Shown: positions 32,412 through 41,135, counted from the stretch's first letter. The stretch: DNA of 64,000 nucleotides from UBA6115 sp040776985 (GCA_040776985.1 JAXGZL010000001.1:1054001-1118000), one strand, 5' to 3'. Notes: generated by a model not told the origin, from the sequence alone. Numbers and translations: made by a program.

Positions 32412-33041
32412 TTACCTGATAAAGCTGGTGCGGGCGCCGTACTCGTTCTGGGGCTTTTTGATGCCGGCTGCCTCCGCTGCCTTGAGGGAGTGCATCAGGT
32501 GAGCCAGGTTGCGGGTCATGTTGCGGATCGTCTGCAGGCCTTCCGTGTCCTGCAGAATCTCCTCCGGCCCCACCCCGTGAAGCATCGCCCAGTAGGAGCC
32601 GGAGGCCAGGGGCATCTCGTTGTACAGGAAATACTGGTTGATCACCTGCAGCGCCAGGGTGGTGCCGCCCCGCCTGGCAATGGCGAAGGAGCAGCCGGGC
32701 TTGCCCCGGAGCACATCGCCCCCGGCGTAGAAAACGCGGTCCAGGACCGACAGCAGGGCGCCGGTGGGGTGGGAGTAATAAACAGGCGTCCCAAAGACAA
32801 AGCCGTCCGCCGCCTCTGCCTTTTTGATCAGCAGGTTGATGTCATCATCCTTGAAAACACAGGTGTTGTCCCGGGTTTTTCGGCAGGCCCTGCAGCCGGT
32901 GCAGTCCCTGATGGGCTGGTTGCCCACCCAGTAGATTTCCGTTTCCAGGCCCTGGGCCTGAAGCAGTTCCTCCATGATGCCAAGGGCCGCCCGGGTGCTG
33001 CCGTTTTTCCTTGTGCTGCCGTTGATCATCAAAACCTTCAT
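32412..33041 (-). CDS. Flavodoxin-family (iron-sulfur flavoprotein-like) NAD(P)H oxidoreductase
   Basis: From ATG 33041 (AGGAGGT 7 bp upstream; the GTG at 33050 is less likely) the product is 209 residues. VLMINGSTRKNGSTRAAL is the FMN phosphate-binding loop. CTGCRACRKTRDNTC holds four Cys that could bind an iron-sulfur cluster, and FGTPVYYSHPTG is the isoalloxazine loop. This matches the NADPH-dependent FMN reductase/Isf family, used in electron transfer or detoxification in anaerobes. It is transcribed divergently from the epimerase-like gene. Confidence 0.87.
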   Translation of the reverse strand: MKVLMINGSTRKNGSTRAALGIMEELLQAQGLETEIYWVGNQPIRDCTGCRACRKTRDNTCVFKDDDINLLIKKAEAADGFVFGTPVYYSHPTGALLSVLDRVFYAGGDVLRGKPGCSFAIARRGGTTLALQVINQYFLYNEMPLASGSYWAMLHGVGPEEILQDTEGLQTIRNMTRNLAHLMHSLKAAEAAGIKKPQNEYGARTSFIR

Positions 33042-33150
33042 ATGGGGCACCTCCTGCGCTTTTCTGCCTTTATCCTATCCCGCTTTGATGATCAGGTCAA
33101 GGCGGGGCTGTGGTACAATAGGGAAAAGAAACAGAAAAGGGGGACACCCC

Positions 33151-34164
33151 ATGAAGGTTTTGATCATCGGCGGCACCGGGCTGTTGGGCAGCGAGGGGGC
33201 AAGGGCGCTGATCGCAAAGGGTCACCAGGTGACTGCCCTGGCCCTGCCGCCCCTGCCTGAAGGCGCCCCCCTGCCCCCGGAGATGGGCATCACCTTTGGC
33301 AACTACATGGAAATGCCGGACGGGGAACTGAGCGCCCATCTCCAGGGCTGCCAGGGACTGGTCTTTGCCGCCGGGGTGGATGAGCGCCTGGAAGGGCCGC
33401 CTCCCATCGAAAAGATGTTTGACCGCTATAACCTGGCGCCCCTTAAGCGCCTGCTGCACCTGGCAAAGGAAAACGGGGTCCGCCACGCGGTGATCTGCGG
33501 GTCCTACTTCTGCCATTTCGCCAAGGAATGGCCAGAGATGAAACTGGGGCAGCGACACCCCTACATCAGAAGCCGCATCCGGCAGGAGGAGATGGCCTTT
33601 TCCTTTGCGGATGAGGATTTTGGCGTGGGGGTTTTGCAGATCCCCTATGTCTTTGGCGCCCAGCCCGGCCGCCGGCCGGTGTGGATGTTCCTGGTGAACA
33701 TCATCAAAAGCATGCCCCTGGCCACCTTCTATCCAAAGGGCGGCACCGCCATGGTCACCGCCCGCCAGGTGGGGCAGGCCATGGCGGCGGCGCTTGAAAA
33801 GACAGAGGGCGCTGTGGCCTGGCCCCTGGGATGCGTCAACATGCGCTGGAAAGAGATGTTGGCTCTCTTCCACCGGCATATGGGGATGCCCCGGCGTCCT
33901 GTCATCACCATCCCCGCCTGGGCCTTTGCCCTGGGGGCGGCCATCCGGGGCCGGCAGATGAAGAAAAAGGGCCTGGAGGCGGGCCTGGACAATGCCCACC
34001 TGGCGGAATTGATGAGCCAGGAGGCCTTTATTGACCCTGCCCTTGGATGCGCCCCCCTGGCGCTTGTGCCGGAGGACATGGACGCTGCCATCGGGGAATC
34101 TGTCCGTCAGTGTATGAGTATCCTGGCTGGTCGGGAAGAGGGCATCGGGATGAAGGGGGAATAG
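33151..34164 (+). CDS. NAD-dependent epimerase/dehydratase family protein
   Basis: ATG 33151 gives a 337-residue extended SDR protein. The Rossmann glycine motif is VLIIGGTGLLGSEGARAL. The catalytic region is atypical: ICGSYFCHFAKEW with Tyr, but no clear YxxxK, and PYIRSRIRQEEMAF where the Lys would be expected. Substrate binding is indicated by VLQIPYVFGAQPG. It may reduce or epimerise a nucleotide sugar or act on another metabolite. It is divergent from the flavoprotein gene and seems to be monocistronic. Confidence 0.8.
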   Translation: MKVLIIGGTGLLGSEGARALIAKGHQVTALALPPLPEGAPLPPEMGITFGNYMEMPDGELSAHLQGCQGLVFAAGVDERLEGPPPIEKMFDRYNLAPLKRLLHLAKENGVRHAVICGSYFCHFAKEWPEMKLGQRHPYIRSRIRQEEMAFSFADEDFGVGVLQIPYVFGAQPGRRPVWMFLVNIIKSMPLATFYPKGGTAMVTARQVGQAMAAALEKTEGAVAWPLGCVNMRWKEMLALFHRHMGMPRRPVITIPAWAFALGAAIRGRQMKKKGLEAGLDNAHLAELMSQEAFIDPALGCAPLALVPEDMDAAIGESVRQCMSILAGREEGIGMKGE

Positions 34165-34207
34165 GCAAAGCCTATTCCCCCAAATATACCGGATTATCTG
34201 CTTTTTC

Positions 34208-35233
34208 TCAGCCCAGTTTTTTCAGACGCTCAATTTCCCGCCGCACTTTGTCGGCTGTTTCGCCGGTGCGGGTGTCCCACTGCGTGGCCAGAATGCGCAG
34301 TTCCTCCTCCCAGGCGCTGATGGCTTCTTGGTAATTTCCCTCCCGCTCATACAGCTGGGCAATGGACTCCAAGGCATCCACATACTGGGGAGCCGGCTGG
34401 ATTTCAAGGGCCTTGCGGTAGTGTTGCCGGGCCTCCTGAAAGCGGCCGGCCCTGGCCATGCAGTCCCCCATGGAAAGCCAGGTCAGCCAATCCTGTTCGT
34501 GGTCCTTGCACATCTGGCGCCAGATGGCTTCGGCTTCCTCCTGTTTGCCGGACAGCCAGGCGATGTGCCCCCGGTACAGCGGGGTGCGGAAAGTGTTGTC
34601 TATCTGCGCCATCTGCGTCAGATAATCGCTGGCTTCCGCGAAGCGATGGTCAGCCAGCAGCTGATCCATCAGCCACAGATAGCCGCTGCGGTAACCGGGA
34701 TGCTTCTTGATGAAATCCTTGTACCAGTTAATCAGATGGTGGTGGGTGGCGACATACCAGTCAGCCATTTGGCCGCCTTCGGCCTCCACCAGCTCTCCAT
34801 GGGCGTCCTTGTATTCCGGCTTTCTTTCGATGGCCTGCCTGGCATAGCAGGCGGCTGCCTGCCGGTGGGCCTTGGCCTGATGGTTTTCCATTTCTGCCAG
34901 CAGTTTCAGGCACTCTGCGTTCTCCGGCTCCTTAAGGGCCAGGTCCAGAAGGAAGGCGGTTTCGGATTTCACGCTGTCTGGGCTCAATTCCCGCTCATCC
35001 CACAGCATGTTCTGGATGCGCTTCATGCGCTGCTCCGTATTCAGGTCAAACAGCTCGTCCAGGGTGATGCCAAAGGTGATGGCCAGCTCTGGCAGCAACA
35101 ATATATCGGGCATGGCCGCGCCGGTTTCCCATTTGCTGACCGCCTGGGGGCTGACCGACAGCAGGTCTGCCAGCGTTTCCTGGGTGATGCCTTTCTGGCT
35201 CCTTAGGTTTTTGATTTTCTTGCCGATATCCAT
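34208..35233 (-). CDS. XRE-family regulator with TPR domain
   Basis: ATG 35233 (AAGGAG upstream) gives 341 residues. Residues 1-60 are an HTH_3 domain (IGKKIKNLRSQKGITQETLA, LLSVSPQAVSKWETGAAMPD), and the rest is an array of TPR-like helical pairs (AKAHRQAAACYARQAIERKP, AGRFQEARQHYRKALEIQP, YEREGNYQEAISAWEEELRI). This layout is typical of Bacillota regulators in which the TPR part binds a peptide or partner protein. It may control the divergent tldD/pmbA operon, 180 bp away, but the target is not shown. Confidence 0.85.
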   Translation of the reverse strand: MDIGKKIKNLRSQKGITQETLADLLSVSPQAVSKWETGAAMPDILLLPELAITFGITLDELFDLNTEQRMKRIQNMLWDERELSPDSVKSETAFLLDLALKEPENAECLKLLAEMENHQAKAHRQAAACYARQAIERKPEYKDAHGELVEAEGGQMADWYVATHHHLINWYKDFIKKHPGYRSGYLWLMDQLLADHRFAEASDYLTQMAQIDNTFRTPLYRGHIAWLSGKQEEAEAIWRQMCKDHEQDWLTWLSMGDCMARAGRFQEARQHYRKALEIQPAPQYVDALESIAQLYEREGNYQEAISAWEEELRILATQWDTRTGETADKVRREIERLKKLG

Positions 35234-35348
35234 GGCTTTTCTCCTTACGCTTGTCTGTCCGGACAGGGTGAGTATAGGCGGAAAAACCAGCGAAAGCCAG
35301 CGCCTGTTTGTTGGGCCAGGCTCAACCGTTGGTTGAAAGGCCCATTGC

Positions 35349-35377
35349 TTGCGCATGAATGGGCAGGATGATACAAT
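35349..35377 (+). promoter_or_regulatory. Promoter of tldD-pmbA
   Basis: TTGCGC at 35349-35354 and TACAAT at 35372-35377 are 17 bp apart. Transcription near 35384 supports the TTG start at 35413. Confidence 0.65.
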
Positions 35378-35412
35378 TTGAATGCTTAATGGGAAACAAG
35401 GAGGACAAACAC

Positions 35413-36798
35413 TTGATACCAGACGTTATCACCGCTCTGCGCGGCAGTTTTGCCCCGGGGGCGCACAGTGAACTCAGGGCCCAGCGCAGCCTGACCCGGC
35501 GAGTCACCCTGCTGAAGGGGGATGTGACCACCAACACCCGCAGCGAAAGCCAGGGGGTCAGCGCCAGGGTCTATCAGGGGGGCGTGTATGGCTTTGCCTC
35601 CCAGGCGGAGCTGAGCCAGGAGGCCGCCCGCCAGGCCCTTAAAACCGCCAGCGACAACGCCGCCTTCCTGGACGGCCATGCAAGGCTTGGCAAAGGCGCC
35701 CTGCCGGACTTGGTGACCGGCACCCTGCGGGAGCAGGAGGACTTTGTGGACCTGCCCCAGAAGCACTACCTGGACTATCTGCGGCCCCTGGATGAGTATA
35801 TAAAGAGCAAGTACCCGGGCCTTGCCAGCCGGGCGCTGGTGGCCTACAGCGATTCGATGGAAAAGGCGATTATGTCGTCTGACGGCTACACCGCCCACAT
35901 CATCGCTCCCCGCAGCTATATTTACCTCTTCCTCAACGGGCAGACCAAGGACGGCATGCCGGTGGAGGTGTTCAAGACCTTTGGCGGCAGCGGCACCTTT
36001 GACAAACATTTCCTGAACCCCAGGGACATGGAAAAGGAAGTGGACAGCCTGTATGAGCACCTGGCCAAAAAGCAGGAGGGCGTCTTTGCCCGGGCGGGCA
36101 AGCACACGGTGATCCTGGACGGCTTCATGGCCGGAATGCTGGCCCATGAGGCGGTGGGCCACACGGTGGAGGCGGACCTGGTGATGGGCGGCTCCGTGGC
36201 GGGGCCCAACCTCAACCAGATGGTGGCCAGCCCCCTGGTGTCCATGACCGACTTTGCCCACACCGCCTTTGGGGAGGAAGCGCCCCTGCCCGTGTATGTG
36301 GATGACGAAGGCGTGCTGGCGGAGGACGCGGAACTGATCAGAAATGGGCGCCTCACCGGCTACATGGTCAACCGGGAGCTGGGCCGGCATTATTCCATGC
36401 GGCCCCAGGGCAATGCCCGGGCCTTTGCCTTCAACGACGAGCCGCTGATCCGCATGCGCAACACCGCCGTGCTGCCCGGCCGGGACAAGCTGGAGGACAT
36501 GATCGCCTCGGTGGAGGACGGCTACTACCTGATCTCCTCCACCAACGGCCAGGCGGACACCACCGGGGAATTCATGTTTGGCGTGGGCATCGGCTATGAG
36601 ATCAAGAACGGCCGGATCGGCCGGGGGATCTTTGACACCACCATCTCCGGCGTGGCCTTTGAGATGCTGAAAACCGTGGACCAGGTCAGCGACCGGATCA
36701 CCTGGTCCTCCTCCGGCTTCTGCGGCAAAAAACAGCTCATGCCGGTGGGCGTGGGCGGGCCGGACCTGCGCTGCCAGGTGACGGTAGGAGGGAAATGA
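35413..36798 (+). CDS. tldD: TldD-type metalloprotease subunit
   Basis: I place the start at TTG 35413, since AAGGAGG lies 8 bp upstream of it and overlaps the other in-frame ATG. The product is 461 residues. The zinc site HEAVGHTVEAD (HExxxH) is intact about residue 240, and SSTNGQADTTGEFMFGVGIG and GVGGPDLRCQV are conserved C-terminal parts. TldD pairs with PmbA/TldE to form a protease that processes small peptides such as bacteriocin precursors and unfolded peptides. The partner gene starts 1 bp downstream. Confidence 0.92.
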   Translation: MIPDVITALRGSFAPGAHSELRAQRSLTRRVTLLKGDVTTNTRSESQGVSARVYQGGVYGFASQAELSQEAARQALKTASDNAAFLDGHARLGKGALPDLVTGTLREQEDFVDLPQKHYLDYLRPLDEYIKSKYPGLASRALVAYSDSMEKAIMSSDGYTAHIIAPRSYIYLFLNGQTKDGMPVEVFKTFGGSGTFDKHFLNPRDMEKEVDSLYEHLAKKQEGVFARAGKHTVILDGFMAGMLAHEAVGHTVEADLVMGGSVAGPNLNQMVASPLVSMTDFAHTAFGEEAPLPVYVDDEGVLAEDAELIRNGRLTGYMVNRELGRHYSMRPQGNARAFAFNDEPLIRMRNTAVLPGRDKLEDMIASVEDGYYLISSTNGQADTTGEFMFGVGIGYEIKNGRIGRGIFDTTISGVAFEMLKTVDQVSDRITWSSSGFCGKKQLMPVGVGGPDLRCQVTVGGK

Positions 36799-36799
36799 G

Positions 36800-38095
36800 A
36801 TGAATGAACTGAAAAAGACCGTGGCGCTGGCCCTTTCCAACATGGGCGCCCTGGGGGCGCAGCTGTATTCCGCCAGGGCAGCGCTGAGCCAGACCAACGA
36901 GTTCAATGTGGACGGGGGCAAGTTCAGCCTGTACAGAACCACCAGGGACGCTGGGCTTTCCCTGGTGGCCATCAAGGACCAGAAGCGGGGCCAGGTCACC
37001 GGCAACAGCTTTGAGGAGCAGGCGGTGAAGCTGGCGGTGGCAGACTGTCTGGCGGCCGCCGATGCCGCCCAGGCGGACCCCGCCTGGGACATGGCCTCCG
37101 AGGGGGAAGGCGACTTCACCGATGGGGCCTATACCCCGGATATGGACAGGCTCTTTGCCCGCAGCCAGGAAATGCTCAGCCAAATCGGGGAGGAATACCC
37201 CAAGATCATGCTGGAGCAGGTGACCTTTGCCCACACCCAGGTGGATGCCCTGTATCAGAACAGCCGGGGCGTGCGCTATGGCACCCGGTCCGGCTGCTAT
37301 CACCTGAGCCTGATGTTCTCCGGCCACGAGGGGGACAAGGCCTCCTCCTTCAACGGGGCCAGCCTGCGCCTTGCCAGCCTGGACAAGCCCTTCCTGGACC
37401 AGGGGGGCCTGCGCCAGATGCTGAGGGACGCGGAAAACCAGATCCACACCAAGCCCGTTTCCGGCAAGTTCAGCGGCGTGGTGGTCTTCACCCCGGACTG
37501 CCTGGGTTCCATGCTGTGGGAGCTGATAGACAGCTATGTGGGGGACACGGTCATCCTGGATGGCACCAGCCAGTGGAAGGACAAGCTGGGCCAGCAGGTG
37601 ACAGACCCTGCCATCACCCTGCGCATCGCCCCCCGGGATCCCCGGATTGTCTGCGGGGAGCGCTATACCGGGGAGGGCTATCAGTCAGAGGACTATGCCC
37701 TGATTGAAAAGGGCGTGCTGAAGCAGTTCAAGATCAGCGACTACACCGCCCGGAAAACCGGGAAAGACCGGGCCCCCAACAGCAGCGGCGCCATGGTGAT
37801 GACCCCGGGGGACAAGGCGCTTGAGGATATCATCGCCGGCATCAGGAAGGGCATTCTGGTGGGGCGCTATTCCGGCGGCTCCACCGCCACCAGCGGCGAA
37901 TTCTCAGGCGTGGCCAAAAACGCCTTCCTGATTGAGGAGGGCAAGGTCACCACCGCCGTGTCAGAAACCATGATTGCCGGAAACCTGGCCGGGATGCTAA
38001 GCCAGGTGGTGGGCATCTCAAAAGAAACGGTGGACAGCGGCTCGGGCAGCCTGCCCTGGCTGGCGGCGGACGGCATCACCATCTCCGGGCAGTAA
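36800..38095 (+). CDS. pmbA: PmbA/TldE-type metalloprotease subunit
   Basis: The 431-residue protein belongs to the same family as the upstream gene but has no HExxxH motif, as expected for the non-catalytic TldE/PmbA subunit. Family features are QTNEFNVDGGKFSLYRTTRD in the N-terminal part, NSRGVRYGTRSGCY and VEDGVE-like RYSGGSTATSGEFSGVAKNA near the end. It combines with TldD in a heterodimer. AGGAGG precedes the ATG within the tldD end. A strong terminator follows at 38121-38147. Confidence 0.9.
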   Translation: MNELKKTVALALSNMGALGAQLYSARAALSQTNEFNVDGGKFSLYRTTRDAGLSLVAIKDQKRGQVTGNSFEEQAVKLAVADCLAAADAAQADPAWDMASEGEGDFTDGAYTPDMDRLFARSQEMLSQIGEEYPKIMLEQVTFAHTQVDALYQNSRGVRYGTRSGCYHLSLMFSGHEGDKASSFNGASLRLASLDKPFLDQGGLRQMLRDAENQIHTKPVSGKFSGVVVFTPDCLGSMLWELIDSYVGDTVILDGTSQWKDKLGQQVTDPAITLRIAPRDPRIVCGERYTGEGYQSEDYALIEKGVLKQFKISDYTARKTGKDRAPNSSGAMVMTPGDKALEDIIAGIRKGILVGRYSGGSTATSGEFSGVAKNAFLIEEGKVTTAVSETMIAGNLAGMLSQVVGISKETVDSGSGSLPWLAADGITISGQ

Positions 38096-38120
38096 GCCAA
38101 GTCCCTTAAACCGGAAGCAA

Positions 38121-38147
38121 AAAGCGACCCTTCGGGGTCGCTTTTTT
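38121..38147 (+). terminator. Terminator of tldD-pmbA
   Basis: AAAGCGACCC and GGGTCGCTTT form a perfect stem closed by a TTCG tetraloop, followed by a T-run. It is a textbook intrinsic terminator. Confidence 0.92.
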
Positions 38148-38227
38148 GGAGAAATTCAGCCAAAGTGCCGAAAAGTATTGTGGAGTGGTTGAAACTGTTT
38201 GTTCGGGGGGGTGTGGGCGCCCTCACA

Positions 38228-38875
38228 TCAATCTTCCAGCGTTTTCTTGTACAGCCTCAAGCTTACAAAGTAGGAGATTCCCAGAAGAAGGAAAGCGAGT
38301 AGCAGGCCAGAAACAGCCAGAAGGCCGGGGGAGAGGAAGAGACGGGTCAGGAAACGGGGGATGCTGTTGCTTTGAAACCCGCTCATCAGGAAGGTGGCGG
38401 GCAGAATGATCAGAATCATCAGCACAATCCGGGCCTTGGACTGGAAGTGGTAGGAGGCCGGCAGGGACAGGGCATTGTACAGCAGGGACACCCCCCACAG
38501 CACCGCCAGCATATATGGAATGGTGCCAAAGGAGGCGGACGGGTACACAAGGGGGAGGATGAGCCCGACAAGACATAGCAGGAGACTTGCGCCTGTCAGG
38601 ATGATGAACAGCAACAGATATTTGGCCCCCACCACCTTTTTTAAGGATAGGGGAAGCAGGCGCTCCGTCTTTTTCCAACCGCTGTTGTTGTCCAGCTCCA
38701 GGCTGGTGGTGACAGGCATCCCTGCGATCAACACCATGAAGCCAGCGATGCCCATCCCCGCGTTTTCCTTGAATTGATAGACCATAAAGGCCAGCAATCC
38801 CAGATACAGAAGGAAGAACCCCTTTTTGGTCACGCTCTTGAGGGCCAGCAGGTCCTTGATGATCAGTCTCTTCAT
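38228..38875 (-). CDS. ABC-2 type transporter permease
   Basis: The 215-residue protein has six predicted membrane segments (for example GFFLLYLGLLAFMVYQFKEN, LLFIILTGASLLLCLVGLIL, FLLLGISYFVSLRLYKKTL) and is an ABC-2 family permease. It overlaps the ATPase gene by 4 bp. It is the last gene of a GntR-ATPase-permease operon like ytr-type systems, which export or respond to cell-wall-active compounds. The substrate is unknown. Confidence 0.82.
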   Translation of the reverse strand: MKRLIIKDLLALKSVTKKGFFLLYLGLLAFMVYQFKENAGMGIAGFMVLIAGMPVTTSLELDNNSGWKKTERLLPLSLKKVVGAKYLLLFIILTGASLLLCLVGLILPLVYPSASFGTIPYMLAVLWGVSLLYNALSLPASYHFQSKARIVLMILIILPATFLMSGFQSNSIPRFLTRLFLSPGLLAVSGLLLAFLLLGISYFVSLRLYKKTLED

Positions 38876-39750
38876 GACACTTCTCCTTTGATGTAAAACA
38901 GCAGAATATCGTCCAGTGAGGGCGCTTCCACGGCGAGATTCGGATGTTGGTGGGAGAAAAGGCCGCGGTTGCGCACCAGGATTTCCTGGAAGCCCCGGTC
39001 ATTCTTCCTGGCCACTACCTGGGAAGGGTCCAGCTGCAGATTTTCCCCATGTCGTGTTTTCACAATGCCCCAGCTGTCCAGCAGGGTGTCCTTGTCCTCC
39101 TGGAAGATGATGCGCCCCTGATGGATCAGCAGGATATGGTCAGCAATGCGGGCCAGGTCCTCTGTCAGATGGGTGGAGAAGAACACAGCGCGGCGCTGGT
39201 CCTGGATGAAGTCCAGCAGCAGGGTCTTTATGTCGTCCCTGGCGCCTACGTCAAGGCCGGTGGTGGCCTCATCCAGCACCAGCAGCTCCGGACTTTGGCT
39301 GACCGCCACGGCCAGGGCCAGCTTGGCTCTCATGCCCCGGGATAGGGCGCTGATCATCTTGTCAGCTGGCAGATGAAAGTCCTTCAAAAGCTGCTGATAG
39401 CGTATTTCATCCCAGCCAGGGTAGATGGGGCCAAGAATCCGGCCCAGATTCCCTGGGAGCAGGTGGGGCGGAAAGGGGCACTCGTCCGGTACTGCGGCCA
39501 CGCGGGCTTTAATCTCCTGCTCCTGGCTGTTCCAGTCCATATCCAGCAGCCGGATTTCCCCGCTATCCGGACGCAGGAGGTTTAGCAGCAGGTTGATGGT
39601 GGTGGTTTTGCCCGCGCCGTTTTCCCCGATAAAGCCCACGATCCTGCCTCGGGGCACCTCAAAGGAGACGTCTGACAGGGAAAATCCAGGATAGGACTTT
39701 TGAAGCCCATGGGCTTTGATGGCCAGGCCTTCGCTGGGTGGTTGGCTCAT
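38872..39750 (-). CDS. ABC transporter ATP-binding protein (ytr-like)
   Basis: The 292-residue ATPase has Walker A GENGAGKTTTI, a Q-loop region, the signature ALSRGMRAKLALA, Walker B LLVLDEATTGLDVG and the switch His in FFSTHLTEDLARIA. A C-terminal extension of about 80 residues follows, as in exporters of this class. It partners with the permease at 38228-38875. It overlaps the regulator by 4 bp upstream and the permease by 4 bp downstream, so all three are coupled. Confidence 0.9.
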   Translation of the reverse strand: MSQPPSEGLAIKAHGLQKSYPGFSLSDVSFEVPRGRIVGFIGENGAGKTTTINLLLNLLRPDSGEIRLLDMDWNSQEQEIKARVAAVPDECPFPPHLLPGNLGRILGPIYPGWDEIRYQQLLKDFHLPADKMISALSRGMRAKLALAVAVSQSPELLVLDEATTGLDVGARDDIKTLLLDFIQDQRRAVFFSTHLTEDLARIADHILLIHQGRIIFQEDKDTLLDSWGIVKTRHGENLQLDPSQVVARKNDRGFQEILVRNRGLFSHQHPNLAVEAPSLDDILLFYIKGEVS

Positions 39751-40130
39751 GATTCGGTATCCTCTCTATAAAACATTTGAAGCAGTTCTACAAGTTTTCC
39801 CTCCGGGATGCCGTGGGAGCGGGCGGCCAGGGCAGCCGCCTCCAGGTGAGACTCAATCAGGCGCTGCTGCTCCTCCCGGATGAACTCCCCGCTGCTGCCT
39901 GACACAAAGGTGCCCTTGCCCTGGACAGTTTCAATGAAGCCCTCCTGCTGAAGCAGCTCATAGGCCTTCTGCACAGTGATGACGCTGATGTGCAGCTGCC
40001 GGGCCAGGGCGCGCATGGAGGGGATGATCTCGCCGGGGGCAAGACTGCCTGTGGCAATCTGCTGCTTCACCTGGGCGATAATTTGCTCGTAGATGGGCTG
40101 CCCGGAACGGCTCAGGATGATGATGTCCAA
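39747..40130 (-). CDS. GntR-family regulator, YtrA subfamily
   Basis: The 127-residue protein starts at a TTG codon with AAAGGAGG 5 bp upstream. It has the GntR winged helix (GQPIYEQIIAQVKQQIATGS, PSMRALARQLHISVITVQKA, YELLQQEGFIETVQGKGTFV) and only a short C-terminal helix, which is the YtrA subfamily layout. These repress their own operon with an ABC exporter and respond to antibiotics or metabolites. An operator overlaps the promoter at 40145-40179. Confidence 0.9.
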   Translation of the reverse strand: MDIIILSRSGQPIYEQIIAQVKQQIATGSLAPGEIIPSMRALARQLHISVITVQKAYELLQQEGFIETVQGKGTFVSGSSGEFIREEQQRLIESHLEAAALAARSHGIPEGKLVELLQMFYREDTES

Positions 40131-40144
40131 TAGAGCCTCCTTTC

Positions 40145-40179
40145 GCTATACTGTACTTGCAAGACAAGCACAGTATAGC
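40145..40179. promoter_or_regulatory. GntR operator GCTATACTGT-N15-ACAGTATAGC
   Basis: This is a perfect 10-bp inverted repeat with a 15-bp spacer. The right arm contains the -10 box of the operon, so the regulator would block transcription when bound. A further ACTGTAC/GTACAGT pair extends the symmetric region to about 40193. Confidence 0.75.
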
Positions 40180-40199
40180 ACAGATGAGTACAGTGTCAA
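40172..40199 (-). promoter_or_regulatory. Promoter of the GntR-ABC operon
   Basis: On the minus strand a perfect TTGACA (complement of 40194-40199) and TATACT (complement of 40172-40177) are 16 bp apart. Confidence 0.8.
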
Positions 40200-40301
40200 G
40201 ACCCGATAAGACTTGATTTGTGTTATGGTGAAAAAGGTGTTCAGACCCAATGAACCTTTTTCCCCTGATGAGCGACTGTTAAGGTGAAGGGAGGCGGGCG
40301 G

Positions 40302-40580
40302 GTGAACAAAGCAGCAGCGTTTGAGCAGGCGGTCCTTCCCCACACCCGGGGCCTGTATGCCTTTATCCGCCACCTGAACCGGCAGGACTGCGAGGACATC
40401 TATCAGGAGACGATGCTGGCCGCCTGGCAGGGCTTTGAGGGAATCCGGGACCCGGAGAAGATGCGTCCCTTCCTCTACGGCATCGCCCGGCGCAAGGCCA
40501 TGGATGCCTTCAGGCGGCCTGGGACATAACAGATGAACTGCGTCCCGGGAAAATGATGAAGGCGCTTAAAAAGCAGCTAT
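40302..40580 (+). pseudogene. Truncated ECF-type sigma factor with a deletion junction
   Basis: GTG 40302 (GGGAGGCGGGCG upstream) opens a frame with sigma-70 region 2 only (FEQAVLPHTRGLYAFIRHLN, QDCEDIYQETMLAAWQGFEG, MRPFLYGIARRKAMDAFRR), then stops at 40529. Region 4 is missing. In another frame the next bases read WDITDELRPGKMMKALKKQL and stop at 40580, which looks like the tail of a different gene, so an internal deletion probably fused the two. Without region 4 the product cannot recognise a -35 box. Repeat copy B lies 40 bp downstream. Confidence 0.75.
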
Positions 40581-40598
40581 AAAAGCAGAGAACATAAA

Positions 40599-40621
40599 AA
40601 CCTGGGGCGCTGACCCCGGGT
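40599..40621 (-). terminator. Distal copy of the duplicated terminator, copy B
   Basis: On the minus strand CCCGGGGTCAGCGCCCCAGG is followed by TTTTTATG. The hairpin matches 41099-41118 on the gene side of the element (18 identical bases in a row). Confidence 0.7.
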
Positions 40622-40622
40622 C

Positions 40623-41092
40623 AGAATGTAGACAAACTATATCAAAGGGGTGTTTCAGAGGGCACAGCCCTCTGAGTGAAATCGTATCGCCCGGCGCGTC
40701 ACCGTGCCTTCCATTTCCTTTCCCGTGCCAAAAGGCACGGGAGGCGTCCATTACAGGACGGTTCCTTTCCATCAAAAGACATTGTCTTTTGATGGGGAGG
40801 AAGGCCCATGGAGCGAATGCCTCTGATGGGCTTTGCCCATCAGAAAAGAAGCGGAATGAGGCCTGACGAGGGCGGGGCATTGCGTAGCAATGTATTCCAC
40901 GCATTTTCGCTGGCCGGGAATTGGGCCCCATGCAAGCCTGCTTGCATGGGAAAGGAGCATTACAGAAGCGGAAATCCCAGCAAGTGTAAAGCCTTGCTGG
41001 GATGAAAGCGCAGGTTAATGCGACGCGTTCCCAAGCGAAAATGCCCGTTCCTCCTAAACGACAAAGTGTCCGCAGACACTTTGTCGACACTC
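40623..41092 (-). repeat. Multi-hairpin terminator-associated repeat, copy B (expanded)
   Basis: This 470-bp element has the same outer parts as the 204-bp copies, but two hairpin loops are replaced by larger inserts (about 40697-40869 and 40921-41027). The inserts carry further perfect hairpins: CCCGTGCC/GGCACGGG, CCATCAAAAGA/TCTTTTGATGG, CTGATGGGC/GCCCATCAG, CCATGCAAGC/GCTTGCATGG and ATCCCAGCAAG/CTTGCTGGGAT. Orientation matches the minus-strand gene at 41136-42488. It explains nearly all of the 600-bp gap between that gene and the sigma fragment. Confidence 0.9.
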
Positions 41093-41096
41093 AAAC

Positions 41097-41120
41097 ATCC
41101 GGGGCGCTGACCCCGGGTTT
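41097..41120 (-). terminator. Gene-proximal copy of the duplicated terminator, copy B
   Basis: On the minus strand CCGGGG and CCCCGG pair around TCAGCG. No T-tract follows; ATGTTTGAG leads straight into the element end. Confidence 0.65.
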
Positions 41121-41135
41121 CTGCATGGGGGAAGC

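Noticed and set aside
35386..37119. 577-residue ORF antisense to tldD/pmbA
   Set aside because: Shadow frame over two convincing genes; composition is Gly/His/Val/Gln-rich and no family motif is present.
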